Shown one piece after another: positions 50,482-59,438 of a DNA stretch of 64,000 nt. The position numbers and the translations under genes are program-made. The notes beneath the pieces were generated by a model. That model made no database searches and was not told the DNA's origin. It worked only from the letters and a program-made list of their open reading frames with translations. Numbering within the stretch: position 1 is the first letter of the stretch; the number at the start of each line of letters is the position of its first letter. This stretch comes from Chloroflexota bacterium (GTDB lineage: Bacteria; Chloroflexota; FW602-bin22; JACPRP01), in NCBI GenBank assembly GCA_016210495.1, contig JACQUC010000114.1, forward strand, positions 12,006 to 76,005, in the 5' to 3' direction.

Positions 50482-52241
50482 CGAATCGTGCCCCCTGCCC
50501 GCATCGAGTCTGCAGGCGAAATGTCCGCACTCCGGATGCCCTCTAACGAGAATGTTACGGAACGCTGGCTACATTTCGCTGAAAAGGTGGCAGCACAAGC
50601 ATCACATTTTTTAATTGTGAACAACCACTCTCTCAGAGCCATACGGTCCTCCCCGTCCCACCTATGCCCGAAACCGTCGATCTCCGGATCCTCTCCTATC
50701 GCATCGACCGTAAAGTAAACATCTCCACCTCCAGTAAATGTTTCCTGTATCAATAGGTCGAGCTGCCGAAAGAGCCCCTTGCGATCGCCCACGGCGTGTC
50801 TCAAGTGCTGATCAAGTGCGAAGACCCTGGCACGAGTGTAATAGGTCAGATAGCTGGCCCAGACGTAGCCGCCACCTGCTACTATGAGATCGCCCGACCT
50901 GGCATGCGATTCATACCACGCTCCTTTTTGCCGCCAGAAGTCAAGATCGGGGCTTTGCTGTGGCCTGACGCTGCCGAACCAGTTGATCAGCCCGAGCAGC
51001 ACAACGGCCGCCACAACAAGCGCGGGCACAGACTGGGATGAGCGATCTGACGCATCGGTGGCCAGAGGCAGGCTCAGGAGTATGGTGATGGGCACCATAG
51101 GGGCTATCCAGAACTCCAGGTTCTTGGGATCGTACCAGGCGAAGAAAACCGCGTAGGGAACTAGCCAGGCCAGCAGGAGAACAACTAGCTGCGAATGCAT
51201 GCTCGAGACCATTCTCCAGTTCCGCACGCCCACTGCTATTAGCCGTACGATTACCCCACAAAACAATAATGTAGCAAACAGCAGGCCGATCGCCATTGTA
51301 CTGTCAAAACCTCTCGCGAGGAACCGCTCCTCAAAGAGGTAGAAATCACCTACAGACGTCATCACATCGCCCAGCGCCGGGAAAGCAAACACGAAGTGCC
51401 CCCCAATCATGGCTCGAGCCATTCCAATCGAGGCTTTCACAGGCGTCAAAAGATCTAACCCTCCGTACTTCTCGACGACGATGTAATATGCCAGCCATTC
51501 CGATAGCTCCTCGACCGAGCTCAGTCTGGCGACCAGCGTTGCCGCGGCGGCGTAAGGCAGACCGGCGACGCAGGCGATAGACAGCGCATAGGCGACGAAG
51601 TTCTTCAATGAGATTCCCGGCCCGACCCTTGCTCGCATGAGCAATAGCGTTGCAAGCACCACTGCCGCAAAAAGGACGTTGCTGACGTGTGCCAGCACAG
51701 CCAGGCCGTGGCCCGCGCCAAGGAGGAAGTAGGACCGGGTACTCGGGTGCGACAGGGCCCTGTAGGCAAGGCCGAACGCGGCGATCAGCGTTGCCGCGGA
51801 CACAACGTATACCTCTGATTCGACGCTATACCACCAATAGCCGTAAGAGAGACCCAGGAATAGCGACGCCGCCGCTGCCGGATATGGGCCCAACAGCCTC
51901 CTGAGCAGGCAGAACAGTATGACGACGCCAACAGTTCCGGACAGTGCATCTAGGATCTGCAGCGCAAATAGGGGATCCGAGCCTGGCCTGACAACATCGA
52001 TCAAGCGGTAAAAACCGTATCCCAACCACCCGTAAAGGATGTGGTTGGGATGCGAAAGACTAACCGGATCTGCTCGTCGCACGTCAGCCGCATACACGAG
52101 GGCATCCTCTGCCTCGGTATGATTGCCGGCAAGTGACAGAAAGTACATTGGGAGAAGGAGTATGCCCAGCAACGCGGGCGCAACCCATCCACTTGCCAGC
52201 CAGTAGTACGTGATTGCTGATTTGGGTCGAACGACGTCCAT
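50391..52241 (-). CDS. multi-helix membrane protein, GT-C glycosyltransferase-like (DUF2723-like)
   Basis: 616 residues with about eleven membrane helices and a soluble C-terminal domain. The first external loop has the acidic NHTEAEDALVYAADVRR, followed by SLSHPNHILYGWLGYGFYRL. This layout is like DUF2723/PMT-type GT-C proteins that use lipid-linked sugars. Late features are FFAWYDPKNLEFWIAPMVPI and SGDLIVAGGGYVWASYLTYY. The last 30 codons overlap the GT4 gene in another frame and look unlike the rest (RAGGTIRCRWHQTKGCASFD). A frameshift or loss of the normal stop near 50520 is possible. Function beyond the fold class is unknown. Confidence 0.78.
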   Translation of the reverse strand: MDVVRPKSAITYYWLASGWVAPALLGILLLPMYFLSLAGNHTEAEDALVYAADVRRADPVSLSHPNHILYGWLGYGFYRLIDVVRPGSDPLFALQILDALSGTVGVVILFCLLRRLLGPYPAAAASLFLGLSYGYWWYSVESEVYVVSAATLIAAFGLAYRALSHPSTRSYFLLGAGHGLAVLAHVSNVLFAAVVLATLLLMRARVGPGISLKNFVAYALSIACVAGLPYAAAATLVARLSSVEELSEWLAYYIVVEKYGGLDLLTPVKASIGMARAMIGGHFVFAFPALGDVMTSVGDFYLFEERFLARGFDSTMAIGLLFATLLFCGVIVRLIAVGVRNWRMVSSMHSQLVVLLLAWLVPYAVFFAWYDPKNLEFWIAPMVPITILLSLPLATDASDRSSQSVPALVVAAVVLLGLINWFGSVRPQQSPDLDFWRQKGAWYESHARSGDLIVAGGGYVWASYLTYYTRARVFALDQHLRHAVGDRKGLFRQLDLLIQETFTGGGDVYFTVDAIGEDPEIDGFGHRWDGEDRMALREWLFTIKKCDACAATFSAKCSQRSVTFSLEGIRSADISPADSMRAGGTIRCRWHQTKGCASFDTATIRQTPGFAKKSWP

Positions 52242-52474
52242 AGCTGTCGTCTTCTTGCTATCTCCCCAGCTTACGCCCGCAGATTACTCCACGTCGATGA
52301 CAACGCGGTAAGGGATGCATCCAAGCAGCATTTCAGTATTTTCAGCCAACCCTGTCTTAATAATGGGCAACAAATCTGCGACCTTTTGTTACTGGATTGT
52401 GGATTGACAGTGCTGCCAGCCGGGCTTACCGTGAGAGATAGAAGGCAAGAGGGTACTAAACTAAGCATCCGACT
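52242..52474. other. divergent intergenic region
   Basis: About 230 bases between the reverse-strand membrane protein and the forward glycosidase gene. It is AT-richer than the surroundings and must hold two divergent promoters, but I could not assign convincing -35/-10 pairs. No repeat of the GTAGGGGC family is here. Confidence 0.4.
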
Positions 52475-53740
52475 ATGGCGCACAGAAGGGATATTGCGTC
52501 GAAGCTCACAGTCTCGTTAGCACTATTGTTCGCCGTGGCGCTGGCGCGCGGGAGTGCCGGTCTAGCCGGACCCTACGGCTCGACAACTTCCGCTTTCCAA
52601 CACTACGAGCCAGGCCAGGACTGGTGGTCTGCTCAGGGAAAGAGCTCAGGCGACGTTGCCTCAGCTTACGTCGCCTATCTACCCGTCTTGCGCGCGCCAG
52701 CCTTAACCCCAAGCCCAACCCCGACCGACACGCCAACTCCGATCCCCTGGCCAACGCCCAACCCTGGTTCGACAGCCACCCAAGCCACGTCGACTCCTAC
52801 TCAGATTGGCGCGACTCCCACTCAGGCCACGTCGACCCCTACGCAGACGCCTACGCCGTTTCCTTCTTCTGGAACCCCCAGTCCCTCTCCTACCCCTACC
52901 TCAACGCCCACAACGAATCCGGGGCCACGCTATGATGCGAGCTTTGGCGTAGTCGTGCCCGAATGGCGGGGCTTCGATCGCATAGGAATCCTGGACGCGC
53001 TCAATGTGCGCTCGTACTACCAGTATGCCTGGGGGGAGCCTCTCGCGGGCAAAGAGAGGATACAGATGGTTGCTCGGAGCAACATTCGAGAGGAAGGCTT
53101 GGATGCTTTCATTAGCTCGCATCCGGGGCAGTACTGGCAAATCGGCAACGAGCCGAACGTGCCGAACCAGGATAACCTGACGCCGCAAGAATATGCGCAG
53201 GTGTACTACTCTTGGTCCAGACGCATCAAAACAATCGATCAATCGGCGAAGATCCTCAACGGTGGCATCGTCAACTACCCGGATGTCGTCGGCTATTGGG
53301 GCGGCGCCCTACAGTATCTCAAGGATTTTCGCGAAGCATATCGTGGCATGTATGGAGAGTTTCCCTCAATCGACGTGTGGAACCTCCACGCTTTCCCACC
53401 TTTCTACTACGCGAACGGCAGGATGAATACCTATTGTGACACGAGCTTCCCGAAGTACTTCATCGTCGAGGTCGTCCAGTATCTCCGTTCTGTGGGGGAG
53501 CAACAGCCTGTTTGGCTAACAGAATTCGGCATGGATTGGGGCGACGACAGCGATCCTTGCATGTTGACTTTTATGACGGACCTGGTGCACTGGCTGGAGG
53601 ATACTCGCCTGATAGACCGCTGGTACTGGTTTTCCACGAATGCCGCCAGCCGTGGCAACGGCGGCAATCTGGTGGACCTGTCGAGCAATCTCACTGCACC
53701 AGGCACAAGATATCGTGACCTGGCCTCCGAAAGGCGCTGA
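52475..53740 (+). CDS. secreted clan-A glycoside hydrolase-like protein with Pro/Thr linker
   Basis: 421 residues. Signal peptide (LTVSLALLFAVALARGSAGL), then a short segment ending AYVAYLPVLRAP, a 75-residue Pro/Thr linker and a catalytic TIM barrel from about 155. WQIGNEPNVP (Glu226, acid/base) and WLTEFGMDWG (Glu350, nucleophile) sit at the ends of strands 4 and 7, as in clan GH-A. VWNLHAFPPFYYANG and WYWFSTNAAS complete the barrel. The closest recognisable type is the 'glycosyl hydrolase catalytic core' group near GH39/GH128. It probably cleaves an extracellular polysaccharide, perhaps the self-made one. The YLP motif is N-terminal to the linker here, not at the C-terminus. Confidence 0.85.
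   Translation: MAHRRDIASKLTVSLALLFAVALARGSAGLAGPYGSTTSAFQHYEPGQDWWSAQGKSSGDVASAYVAYLPVLRAPALTPSPTPTDTPTPIPWPTPNPGSTATQATSTPTQIGATPTQATSTPTQTPTPFPSSGTPSPSPTPTSTPTTNPGPRYDASFGVVVPEWRGFDRIGILDALNVRSYYQYAWGEPLAGKERIQMVARSNIREEGLDAFISSHPGQYWQIGNEPNVPNQDNLTPQEYAQVYYSWSRRIKTIDQSAKILNGGIVNYPDVVGYWGGALQYLKDFREAYRGMYGEFPSIDVWNLHAFPPFYYANGRMNTYCDTSFPKYFIVEVVQYLRSVGEQQPVWLTEFGMDWGDDSDPCMLTFMTDLVHWLEDTRLIDRWYWFSTNAASRGNGGNLVDLSSNLTAPGTRYRDLASERR
52708..52915 (+). repeat. Pro/Thr minisatellite in the glycosidase gene
   Basis: Short imperfect repeats coding TPT/TPTQ units, including two near-copies of GCCACGTCGACNCCTAC. They form the linker between the N-terminal YLP segment and the catalytic domain. Confidence 0.7.
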
Positions 53741-53744
53741 GCCA

Positions 53745-53845
53745 ACTAGCTGGGTTTCCGCTGCAAGGTACAAATATGTAGGGGCGGACGTCTCTGTCCG
53801 CCATGGGTGGGGCGTCGCAGCAATCTCGCACCAAGAACTGGCCAA
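53745..53845. repeat. GTAGGGGC-family element between convergent glycosidase genes
   Basis: The core GTAGGGGCGGACGTCTCT followed by GTCCGCC begins near 53779, then a GGGTGGGGC tract. The left TAGCTGGGTTTCCGCTGCAAG is nearly identical to the left end of the nadE/Nudix copy, and the right TCGCACCAAGAACTGG resembles the ends of the 37156 and 41673 copies. It fills the convergent spacer. Confidence 0.72.
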
Positions 53846-53855
53846 GTGAGGCTGC

Positions 53856-56800
53856 TCAATTCGCCGAATATGTGATGATCAGCCTGGCGGCTCTGCTGGG
53901 CGAGGCGTCGTAGGCGGCTATCGATCGATACGCTGCCTCTGGCCCGCCTTTCAAGATCAACGCCAGCGCGTTGCCCGCGTTCCAGTCGCGCCGATTCACC
54001 AGTTCCTGGATAATTGCCCTCAAATCCGGTGAATCATACCAGGTGCCGTCCGTCCAGACGCCGGTTTGGACCCAGCGGACACTGGCAGAGGTCTTCGTCC
54101 GAGTGTCTACAAGAGCATTGCCTGGGCCAAACCCGGGAGCGTTGCCCGTCGCATGCCCGTATAGACTTACGGACGTGTTCTGCCAGGTCCAAACGTAGTT
54201 GTTGACCTGCAGCTTCGCCGACTTTATGACGCTACCGCGAGGGACGCCCACTGCGGCGAACCTCAGGCCATCATCATAGCTGCCCGCACTACCAATTCTG
54301 ACGACGGGATATGTGTAGTTGTTCTGAAAGTCGTTCACCGTGTACGTGTCGTCGGCGCTGGTAACGAGCGCCCCAGTCCACGTTACAACCGGCGGTGGCG
54401 CTGGTGTGCTGGTAGGTGCGGGGGTGTTGGTGGGCGTCGGCGTGCTGGTCGGAACTGGGGTGGGTGTGTTCGTAGGGGTTGGTGTATTCGTCGGAGTCGG
54501 CGTGTTCGTAGGGGTCGGCGTATTCGTCGGAGTTGGCGTATTCGTGGGCACCGGCGTAGGCGTACTGGTGGGCACCGGCGTACTGGTCGGCGCTGGAGTC
54601 GGAGTGCTCGTGGGGATTGCGACCGGTGTACTGGTGGCCGCAGGCGCCAAAGTCGGGGTAGGAGCCGGTGGATTCGTCCCGGAGCTAGCCGGAGGCGCGT
54701 AGCTCACCACCAGTGTGCCTGCGTTGCCCGCCCCGCTCTCGTGGCTGGAGATTGATCGGTATCCCGCTCCCACGCCTCCCTTCAAGACCAGCCCTATCGC
54801 GTTACCTGCACTCCAGTCGGAGCGATTGACAACCTCCTGGATGATGCCCCCCAAATCGGGCGATTCGAACCACGTGCCAACTGTCCACACACCAGTTTGG
54901 GCCCAGTAGACGCTGGCCGCGGTCTTCGGCCGCGCATCCACCAGCGCCTTCGCAGCTCCGAAATCCACCGCATTGCCCGTTGCCTCCGCATATGTCGTCA
55001 CCGAGGTGTCCTGCCACGTCCACACCCGGTTCTTCACACGCAGCTTGGCGGACTTGATAACACTTCCCCTCGGTATACCCACCACCGCAAACCGCAACCC
55101 GGCGTCATAGTTTCCACCGCTGCCAATCCGAACGACAACGTCACTGCTGTTGTTCTGATAATCGTTGACAGTGAAAGTATCGTCCAACCCGGCGGCCACA
55201 GTCCACGTACCGGTTACGTCCTTACTCGGAGAGGCAATGCTCGTGGGCGTGCTGGTCGGCACGGGCATTGGCGTATACGTGGCCGTCGGCATGCTGGTTG
55301 GGACAGGTGTAGGCGTGCTGGTGGATGTTGGAGTTGGGATGGCTGGGCTGCCGCTACCAGGTGCCCTAACCTCGACCTGATGCAAGATCACATCCTGATC
55401 CACTGCCTCTATCCCCAGGTCGCTGCCTCCCAGCATCCGTCCGCCAAAGTACGCGTCATTCACGCCGACGCTAGCCACTTGCCAGCCACCCGTCCCACCT
55501 TTCCTGACCGTCCCGGCCAGACTACCCGCGCCGCCTACCCCATCGTACCGCACGTTGAAGCTGCCTGTCCCCTGGTCGAGATACACTACCTTGATCGTCG
55601 CCCCCACTCCACTCGGTGCCGTTACGTATCTCGCCCCACCACTCGGACCAATATATCCATCGTTCACGTTTAGGTAGAATGCGTTCTTCCCGCTGGCCAT
55701 ATCCGTCCGCCGCGCAAATAGCCCCTCCTTCCCGCCTACGTTCCACAAACCCACCGTCGTGCCATCCGGATTGTACTGCGTTAGCCATTCTCCATAGTTC
55801 GCGTATAGCGTTACGTTCCTGCTTATCGGCCCAGCCGGCGAGTTCGTCGTCACGCTGTAAGTCCCATCTACCTGCGGCTGCCACATCCCCGGGCTCTGTT
55901 TCCTGAACGCTATCCACGCCCCGGGCGTATTCCCCACCCTACGACCAGCGTATTCATTGAAGAAACGGTAGACCGAAGCTAACGCCGGGTCCCTGCTCTG
56001 CTGGGGATACAGCCCCAGATAGCTGCTCCCTTTGTCTAACGCCATCAGCGCCTGCCAGTAGCTCTTGCCCTGGTCTGTGTACGTCTCGCCGCTTTCCGTC
56101 CATAGCCTGCGTGGCTCGGCTAGCCCCACGCCATCCTGCACATAATCCCTCACCCAGGACCATCGCTCCAGATACCCCGTGTACCCCGGCAGCGCAAAAA
56201 ACGGCGTGTCTGGCTCCGCCGCCAGATAGTGTGCCGCCATATGCAGCCCCTGCCTGAACGCATCATCCGCCATCCGCCTCACGTGCGCATGTCCACCCCG
56301 CGGGTGCGCCGCTCCACCATAGTAGACAGGCGTCCTCACAAAATACTTCCTGTAAATCGCGTTTAACCTGCTTATGTAGGTCTCCCAAGCAGCCGGCGTC
56401 ACCCCAGCATCCATTAAGACCTGACCCATCTGCTTGCCTTGATCCGTATACTGGGTGTCCAGATCCCACGGGTACGGGTATCCCTCGCCGTAGATTCCTC
56501 CGCCTACCCATACCCCCTCAACACGCGCGTCTCCATCGTAGTCCCGCGCAAACGCCTGCACCATCGCCTCTACCGCGTTCAAATACCGCGTCGGACCCGC
56601 CACATTTCCGTTCCAATCTATCCCATCTGTCCACAACGGAAATTGCCAGCGCCTCCCATCCACCGTCCCGAACGCTACCTTCGGCACTCCATACTGGTTG
56701 TACACCCAGCTCGGCGTCTGATCCCCTCGCCATTGTCCCGACTGGTCTACGTACTGGTTCTCTCCATCGTGCAATCCTATCCCCGTCATCAGCCTCATCT

Positions 56801-57137
56801 TCTTACCATCTGGCCTTACCTGTCCGCCGACCCCGTTTCGATCCCCCGCAATCCGCCTGAAGTACCATTCCAGCGACGATATTGGCGGCGTCAACGCCGG
56901 ATCGCTATATCCCCATCCTATCGAGTCCTGGAACATCCACTTTAGCCCCAATGACGCTCCCTTCAAGAACGTGTATACGCTGGGATCCTCAAATCCATAG
57001 TCGTCGAAGGCGTATACTCCGGGCTCCAGCCCGGCCACCGCTTCGACTGCCACTGCTTCCCTTTGCCCCAACACCAGCAGAAACTCGCCGAACACCAGGA
57101 TCCCCACCACTATCCCTACCAACACCCTTCTAGCCAC
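53856..57137 (-). CDS. large secreted glycosidase-like protein with two tandem C-terminal beta domains (DNRLRE-like)
   Basis: 1093 residues from the GTG at 57137, which follows an excellent GGAGGTGGAG site. Signal/anchor [20 protein letters not shown]. Residues about 35-440 look like a TIM barrel ([60 protein letters not shown]), with Glu residues that may be catalytic but no family I can name. A beta domain follows (about 450-620), then Pro/Thr linker, beta domain A, longer Pro/Thr linker, and beta domain B ending the protein. A and B are clear duplicates ([12 protein letters not shown] / [32 protein letters not shown] / [20 protein letters not shown]), of the DNRLRE/CBM96-like type that binds or displays on glycans. 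Confidence 0.82.
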   Translation of the reverse strand: MARRVLVGIVVGILVFGEFLLVLGQREAVAVEAVAGLEPGVYAFDDYGFEDPSVYTFLKGASLGLKWMFQDSIGWGYSDPALTPPISSLEWYFRRIAGDRNGVGGQVRPDGKKMRLMTGIGLHDGENQYVDQSGQWRGDQTPSWVYNQYGVPKVAFGTVDGRRWQFPLWTDGIDWNGNVAGPTRYLNAVEAMVQAFARDYDGDARVEGVWVGGGIYGEGYPYPWDLDTQYTDQGKQMGQVLMDAGVTPAAWETYISRLNAIYRKYFVRTPVYYGGAAHPRGGHAHVRRMADDAFRQGLHMAAHYLAAEPDTPFFALPGYTGYLERWSWVRDYVQDGVGLAEPRRLWTESGETYTDQGKSYWQALMALDKGSSYLGLYPQQSRDPALASVYRFFNEYAGRRVGNTPGAWIAFRKQSPGMWQPQVDGTYSVTTNSPAGPISRNVTLYANYGEWLTQYNPDGTTVGLWNVGGKEGLFARRTDMASGKNAFYLNVNDGYIGPSGGARYVTAPSGVGATIKVVYLDQGTGSFNVRYDGVGGAGSLAGTVRKGGTGGWQVASVGVNDAYFGGRMLGGSDLGIEAVDQDVILHQVEVRAPGSGSPAIPTPTSTSTPTPVPTSMPTATYTPMPVPTSTPTSIASPSKDVTGTWTVAAGLDDTFTVNDYQNNSSDVVVRIGSGGNYDAGLRFAVVGIPRGSVIKSAKLRVKNRVWTWQDTSVTTYAEATGNAVDFGAAKALVDARPKTAASVYWAQTGVWTVGTWFESPDLGGIIQEVVNRSDWSAGNAIGLVLKGGVGAGYRSISSHESGAGNAGTLVVSYAPPASSGTNPPAPTPTLAPAATSTPVAIPTSTPTPAPTSTPVPTSTPTPVPTNTPTPTNTPTPTNTPTPTNTPTPTNTPTPVPTSTPTPTNTPAPTSTPAPPPVVTWTGALVTSADDTYTVNDFQNNYTYPVVRIGSAGSYDDGLRFAAVGVPRGSVIKSAKLQVNNYVWTWQNTSVSLYGHATGNAPGFGPGNALVDTRTKTSASVRWVQTGVWTDGTWYDSPDLRAIIQELVNRRDWNAGNALALILKGGPEAAYRSIAAYDASPSRAARLIITYSAN
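54398..54640 (-). repeat. Pro/Thr minisatellite, longer linker
   Basis: Tandem units coding [12 protein letters not shown] on the reverse strand; at least five near-identical 18-base repeats (GTNGGNGTNTTCGTNGGN on the forward strand) at about 54460-54560. They separate the two duplicated C-terminal domains. Confidence 0.85.
55228..55345 (-). repeat. Pro/Thr minisatellite, shorter linker
   Basis: Imperfect [23 protein letters not shown] repeats between the catalytic part and the first duplicated domain of the large glycosidase-like protein. Confidence 0.7.
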
Positions 57138-57393
57138 CGCTCCACCTCCACGTCCCCAAAGAAACCAGTATGGGGCTTCGAAATAGCCCCAACTGTGCAC
57201 AAATGCCGACTCTCGCTATGCTGTCTCACAAGCTAGTCCGCGTCGGCACGCGCTAAGATAACCATTAGGTAGCCCGAATGCAATAGGAAATTTTGGCTAC
57301 CTAACACTCCCTATGTCGGTGGGTCGGCAAGGCACGATTTGGTGATAGGTAAAGTTGGCTAGTGAGAGATTAAGGAAAGGGCTGGCCGTCGTG

Positions 57394-59151
57394 CTACCAG
57401 TTCAGCCTGTAGACGCTCAGGAAGAGCGCTTCCGGCTTCACGACGAGCTTCATCGAGGCTTCGGAAAGGCCGTAGCCGAACATTTCGTATTCTTTTGAGA
57501 GAACTACCGTGGCCTTAGAAGACCAGTTGGAAGAGCTCTTGGGAATATCCGCGACTCTACCGCCGACGACTAGATAATCAGGCCTGGCGACGTTCAGGTA
57601 CTCCGACTCGCGTCCGGCGGCCCGAAATGGAATGATAGCGGGATTCACCAGACCCACGACGTCGAGAACCCTTCGATCTGAGAAGTAACCCACAATGCCA
57701 GCGTCGAATATGGCAACGGTTGTAGTGGGCGGCGTGTTTTCGGCTAACCACACTCCGATCTCCTTGAGGCTCTCATTGTGCACGCGTCGTCCCTCCACAT
57801 AAGGATGCTCGACGACGAAGCTCGTGACAAGCGACTGGGCCAGCGTGACGGCTAGGATAGCAAACAAGATTGGCTTAGCACGCCGTTGGAACCGCGGGGC
57901 ATCGTGGGACGCAGCGTTGCACAATTGCCCCCACACAGCGCGTATGACTTGTACCCGTCCGTATCCGTAGCCGCAGTCTTCAGACTGCGGGTCTCGGGCA
58001 AAAGAGGGCGCAGCCTTGCACATCTGGAATAACACAGTACCCAGCACGGCAAACGCATAGAGTGTTAGCAGCGGAAATATCACAAGCATGTATCGGTCAG
58101 TGACGTGAGCGTTCTTGAGGATGTAGCCGGCCGGCACCCCCACTATCCAGGCCACCAGCGCAAAGTGCAGCAAAAGCAGCCGCCTGTCGAAGTACTTGCG
58201 AAGCCCCCCTGAGCGCCATAGCCAGCCTGTGCCAAGGACCAGCACCGCGAGCTCGACGGGAACAGAGCCTGCCGCGAAGACCGAGACCTTCGCAAGCGGT
58301 GCCAGGGCATCGGCGAGCATAGGGGAGTACGCCCCCTTGGCGAGAGCCGTGTTAGGGACGACCGTTCCAAAAGATACAAACGCATAACACCACCACGGCA
58401 CCAGCGGCACGGTGTAGAGCAGGCAGCTCTTCAAAGTCGAAACGAGGCTCGCTCTGAGGCCCGTCGAAGAGAAAAGAAGCTTACCCGCCAGCCAGAGGAG
58501 AAATAAGCCGGTGAACTCCGGCCTAATCAACGTCGATACTCCTATGCTCAGGGGTTGCAGCAGCTCACCACGCCCAACGTCCAATCTGGTCAGTACAAGC
58601 GCGCAGAGCAACAGCGCGGCTGCCGCCAGAGTACTCTCCATACCAGACGCGGCCCAGCGAACTAGCGTCGGGTTTACGGCCCAGGCAAGGGTCGCCGCGA
58701 AAGACAGCACCCCTGGCCCAAGTAGGCCTCTTGCGACCAGGTGGAAGATCGCCACCGATACCAGACCAAAGAACAGGCTCAAGGTCTTGGCTGCCGCCTC
58801 CAGGTCGGCGCCCAGGAAGCCGAGCGCGGCGAGCAACGCTACCCAGAGCGGACTCGTGTCCCCGTACGTCAATTCGCCGGGGTTGAACGACATACCATAG
58901 CCGTTCAGGAGGTTTCGAGCGAACCGCAGGTGAATATAGGTATCGTCCTGCATCATGCCCCAGAAGGGAATCACTGAAGCAAGCAGCACGACCATCGGGA
59001 CCACCAAGGCCGCTCCCCCCAGCGCTGTCCAAGGTCCTGCAACTGATGCGACGCGGGGACTTCCTGGCCACGCTAGCAAATCGCGATTGCCACGGCTGCG
59101 AACACCTGTCTCGCGGCACTCTTCCCCCACGGTCAGGCCGAGCCTTCTCAT
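57394..59151 (-). CDS. GT39-like membrane glycosyltransferase with an in-frame repeat insertion
   Basis: 585 residues from the ATG at 59151 (GAGAGG upstream); the longer frame to 59247 starts in a CCGCATCCTTCAGGGTGCG repeat. About ten membrane helices. The first loop FWGMMQDDTYIHLRFARNLL and GYGMSFNPGELTYGDTSPLW match the DDTYI...F/YNPGE group of GT-C enzymes common in Chloroflexota. Near residue 395 the sequence KAAPSFARDPQSEDCGYGYG is coded by a palindromic repeat (57967-57990) placed between two helices (YAFAVLGTVLFQM and FAILAVTLAQS), without breaking the frame. The soluble C-terminus (VAIFDAGIVGYFSDRRVLDV) is typical. Acceptor unknown. Confidence 0.83.
   Translation of the reverse strand: MRRLGLTVGEECRETGVRSRGNRDLLAWPGSPRVASVAGPWTALGGAALVVPMVVLLASVIPFWGMMQDDTYIHLRFARNLLNGYGMSFNPGELTYGDTSPLWVALLAALGFLGADLEAAAKTLSLFFGLVSVAIFHLVARGLLGPGVLSFAATLAWAVNPTLVRWAASGMESTLAAAALLLCALVLTRLDVGRGELLQPLSIGVSTLIRPEFTGLFLLWLAGKLLFSSTGLRASLVSTLKSCLLYTVPLVPWWCYAFVSFGTVVPNTALAKGAYSPMLADALAPLAKVSVFAAGSVPVELAVLVLGTGWLWRSGGLRKYFDRRLLLLHFALVAWIVGVPAGYILKNAHVTDRYMLVIFPLLTLYAFAVLGTVLFQMCKAAPSFARDPQSEDCGYGYGRVQVIRAVWGQLCNAASHDAPRFQRRAKPILFAILAVTLAQSLVTSFVVEHPYVEGRRVHNESLKEIGVWLAENTPPTTTVAIFDAGIVGYFSDRRVLDVVGLVNPAIIPFRAAGRESEYLNVARPDYLVVGGRVADIPKSSSNWSSKATVVLSKEYEMFGYGLSEASMKLVVKPEALFLSVYRLNW
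57967..57990. repeat. GTAGCCGCAG palindromic repeat inside a membrane-protein gene
   Basis: GTAG then CCGCAGTC-TTCA-GACTGCGG, a perfect 8-base-pair hairpin. It is inserted in frame in the GT39-like gene. A second, imperfect copy (GTAG, CCGCATCC-TTCA-GGGTGCGC) is at 59197-59220, at that gene's 5' end. Confidence 0.7.
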
Positions 59152-59196
59152 CTCCGTACGCCTCTCTGAAGCCACACTTCCCTGGCAGGATCCCCT

Positions 59197-59220
59197 GTAG
59201 CCGCATCCTTCAGGGTGCGC
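59197..59220. repeat. GTAGCCGCA palindromic repeat, second copy
   Basis: Same GTAG-arm-TTCA-arm layout as 57967-57990 with mismatches in the stem. It lies upstream of the likely ATG of the GT39-like gene and makes a spurious N-terminal extension. Confidence 0.6.
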
Positions 59221-59438
59221 GCAGCTCTGCCAGCCTGTGCAGGGCATTCGTATGCAAACCGCTGCCTCGCCAGCGCGAGCAGCCGGCGCGCAAGCTGAAC
59301 ACTTTTCTCACTGTAGACCGGCTGGCCAACAGAACATTGAAAAACACCCGTACACGCGATGACAATCCATTTATCGTGGTGAAGTTGAAAAATTCTTGGC
59401 TGAGAAATGGGAGATGGAAGGGGTTCCGAGGCCGGCAG

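Noticed and set aside
54398..54640. Tandem repeats considered as a CRISPR array
   Set aside because: The units are in-frame Thr/Pro/Asn codons inside a gene, without unique spacers of constant length, and no cas genes are present.
54340..54702. Forward frame rich in Val and Gly ([11 protein letters not shown]) in the large glycosidase-like gene
   Set aside because: It is the reverse reading of the Pro/Thr linker minisatellite; similar frames occur opposite the linkers at 23.8 and 41.9 kb.
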